DNA from: an uncultured Gallionellaceae bacterium
GTDB lineage: Bacteria > Pseudomonadota > Gammaproteobacteria > Burkholderiales > Sulfuricellaceae
Length of the DNA stretch: 7,673 nucleotides
Direction: 5' to 3'
Assembly (NCBI GenBank): GCA_937873435.1
Contig: CALMWM010000639.1
Coordinates: 1 to 7,673 of the forward strand
The first letter of the stretch is position 1; the number at the start of each line of letters is the position of its first letter. Shown here piece by piece: positions 7,105 to 7,673 of the stretch. A program made the translations under genes and the position numbers. The notes below the pieces were generated by a model. It had not been told where the DNA came from. It worked only from the letters and a program-made list of their open reading frames with translations, and searched no databases.

Positions 7105-7503
7105 ATGAAAATTGCGATACTGTTACTAATCCTGTCACTAGGCTTCATTTGGGATCGTGGCGACTTCGGAAATGAGCCCTATGCAATAACACAACTTGTC
7201 TCGTTAGCAGTATCGGGGATGAAAACACAGCATGTCATATCAAAAGCACCGGAGCCACCTGTGCCATCCAGACCGACAGAAAATGACCTCCGCGAAATAA
7301 TCCACAACGAAAGCCGCCAAGCCAGCGCCAATGAATTCTTCGTTCAGACTGAAGAGGTCAAGGCAAAAACATTTAAAGTCTTCACAGAAGAGAAAAATCC
7401 ATTCATTGCCCAAACTCTATGGCTAGAAAGTCACAAGATCGAAGAAGAGCGAACCGTCCTTGACAAGCTTCGCAATTTGGCTGCATGGGGAAAATACGAA
7501 TAA
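7105..7503 (+). CDS. Hypothetical protein with N-terminal membrane/signal segment, 132 aa
   Basis: I do not recognise this protein. Residues 3-15 (IAILLLILSLGFI) form a short hydrophobic stretch after a single Lys, which could be an uncleaved membrane anchor or a poor signal peptide. No AxA cleavage motif or lipobox is clear. A Pro-rich stretch APEPPVPSRP (48-57) leads into a charged, probably helical C-terminal part (about 58-130) rich in Glu and Lys. There is no Cys and no recognisable catalytic motif. By hand count the gene is about 45% GC (179 of 399), clearly below the efflux genes, suggesting a different history. It is divergent from the tetR operon across a 204-nt gap and ends 76 nt before a dif-like site. 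A good ribosome binding site supports ATG 7105. I infer that most of it is exported or periplasmic-facing, without strong evidence. Confidence 0.7.
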   Translation: MKIAILLLILSLGFIWDRGDFGNEPYAITQLVSLAVSGMKTQHVISKAPEPPVPSRPTENDLREIIHNESRQASANEFFVQTEEVKAKTFKVFTEEKNPFIAQTLWLESHKIEEERTVLDKLRNLAAWGKYE

Positions 7504-7579
7504 GCGCCATACGCGTCTCCCGGCTGCATACCGTCCCGAAGCCCAGAAGGGGTTGCGCCGCCGACCGGTCACACATACC

Positions 7580-7607
7580 ATTTAACATAATATACATTAT
7601 GCGAAGT
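7580..7607 (-). other. dif: dif-like XerC/XerD recombination site
   Basis: The 28-bp site reads, on the minus strand, XerC-side arm ACTTCGCATAA, central region TGTATA, XerD-side arm TTATGTTAAAT. From memory, E. coli dif is GGTGCGCATAA, TGTATA, TTATGTTAAAT. The XerD arm and centre are identical, and only three bases at the outer end of the XerC arm differ (25 of 28 matches). The gonococcal dif, as I recall it, differs by one base. Here the inner arms form a perfect CATAAT-N4-ATTATG dyad. Chromosomal dif is where XerC/XerD, activated by FtsK, resolve chromosome dimers at the end of replication, so this marks the terminus region. The alternative is one end of an Xer-dependent integrated element, which would show a second copy outside the window. 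The site is non-coding and 30 bp before the next gene. Confidence 0.92.
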
Positions 7608-7636
7608 GGAAAAGGCAAAATAGAGAGGCTACGACC

Positions 7637-7673
7637 ATGAATAGCAACACTTCAAGAGATTATGCCAAAAACA
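7637..7673 (+). CDS. Start of an unidentified gene (5' end only, runs off right edge)
   Basis: Twelve codons are visible, MNSNTSRDYAKN, opening at ATG 7637 with AGAGG 8 nt upstream (7624-7628). The reading frame is closed upstream by a TAA at 7583 inside the dif site. The gene starts 30 bp beyond dif on its XerC-arm side. The fragment is too short to assign a family. It could be an ordinary terminus-region gene or the first gene of an element integrated at dif. I see no convincing promoter between 7504 and 7636. Confidence 0.55.
   Translation, partial: MNSNTSRDYAKN

Noticed and set aside
7541..7556. Imperfect hairpin AAGCCC/GGGGTT after the 132-residue ORF as a possible terminator.
   Set aside because: The stem is interrupted by a G-G mismatch and no T-run follows on either strand. 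No convincing intrinsic terminator is visible here.
7563..7570. Perfect 8-bp palindrome GACCGGTC ten bases before dif.
   Set aside because: It is too short, and isolated, to assign a role; it is expected occasionally by chance.
7599..7640. Small ORF starting at an ATG inside the dif XerC arm (13 codons).
   Set aside because: It has no ribosome binding site and is very short. The out-of-frame ATG at 7637 with AGAGG upstream is a much better start.

Overview
The window looks like a piece of a GC-rich proteobacterial chromosome, most likely betaproteobacterial. Three things point there: a Gram-negative tripartite efflux system with two lipoprotein signal peptides, a MexAB/AcrAB-type pump, and a near-canonical proteobacterial dif site (the XerC/XerD chromosome-dimer resolution site). 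Species cannot be read from the sequence.

Positions 1-6900 (all minus strand) hold one compact five-gene unit, in transcription order: a TetR-family repressor (6289-6900), a periplasmic adaptor lipoprotein (5128-6276), an RND inner-membrane proton/drug antiporter (2001-5114), a NodT/OprM-type outer-membrane channel lipoprotein (593-2008), and the first part of a Bcr/CflA-type MFS drug exporter (1-596, running off the left edge). Gaps are 12 and 13 nt, followed by overlaps of 8 and 3 nt, so the genes are almost certainly co-transcribed. The regulator leads the operon it probably controls. A TATACT -10 box lies inside a GGAC-N6-GTCC inverted repeat just upstream of it, which fits autorepression. 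Two of the five starts appear to be TTG and one is GTG.

Positions 6901-7104 form a 204-nt AT-rich (about 37% GC by hand count) divergent intergenic region carrying the tetR promoter/operator on the minus strand and a plausible promoter for a plus-strand gene. That gene (7105-7503) encodes a 132-residue protein with an N-terminal hydrophobic segment that I do not recognise. It is only about 45% GC, clearly lower than the efflux genes.

Positions 7504-7636 are non-coding and contain the most notable element of the window: a 28-bp dif-like site at 7580-7607, which on the minus strand matches the E. coli dif at 25 of 28 positions, as I recall that sequence. This places the window at the replication terminus, or at the edge of a mobile element that integrates at dif. 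Thirty bases beyond it a new plus-strand gene begins at 7637 with a good ribosome binding site and runs off the right edge.

The efflux genes work together: the adaptor couples the RND pump to the outer-membrane channel for export across the whole envelope, the MFS protein would export across the inner membrane only, and the TetR protein would release the promoter on ligand binding. The substrates cannot be told from the sequence.
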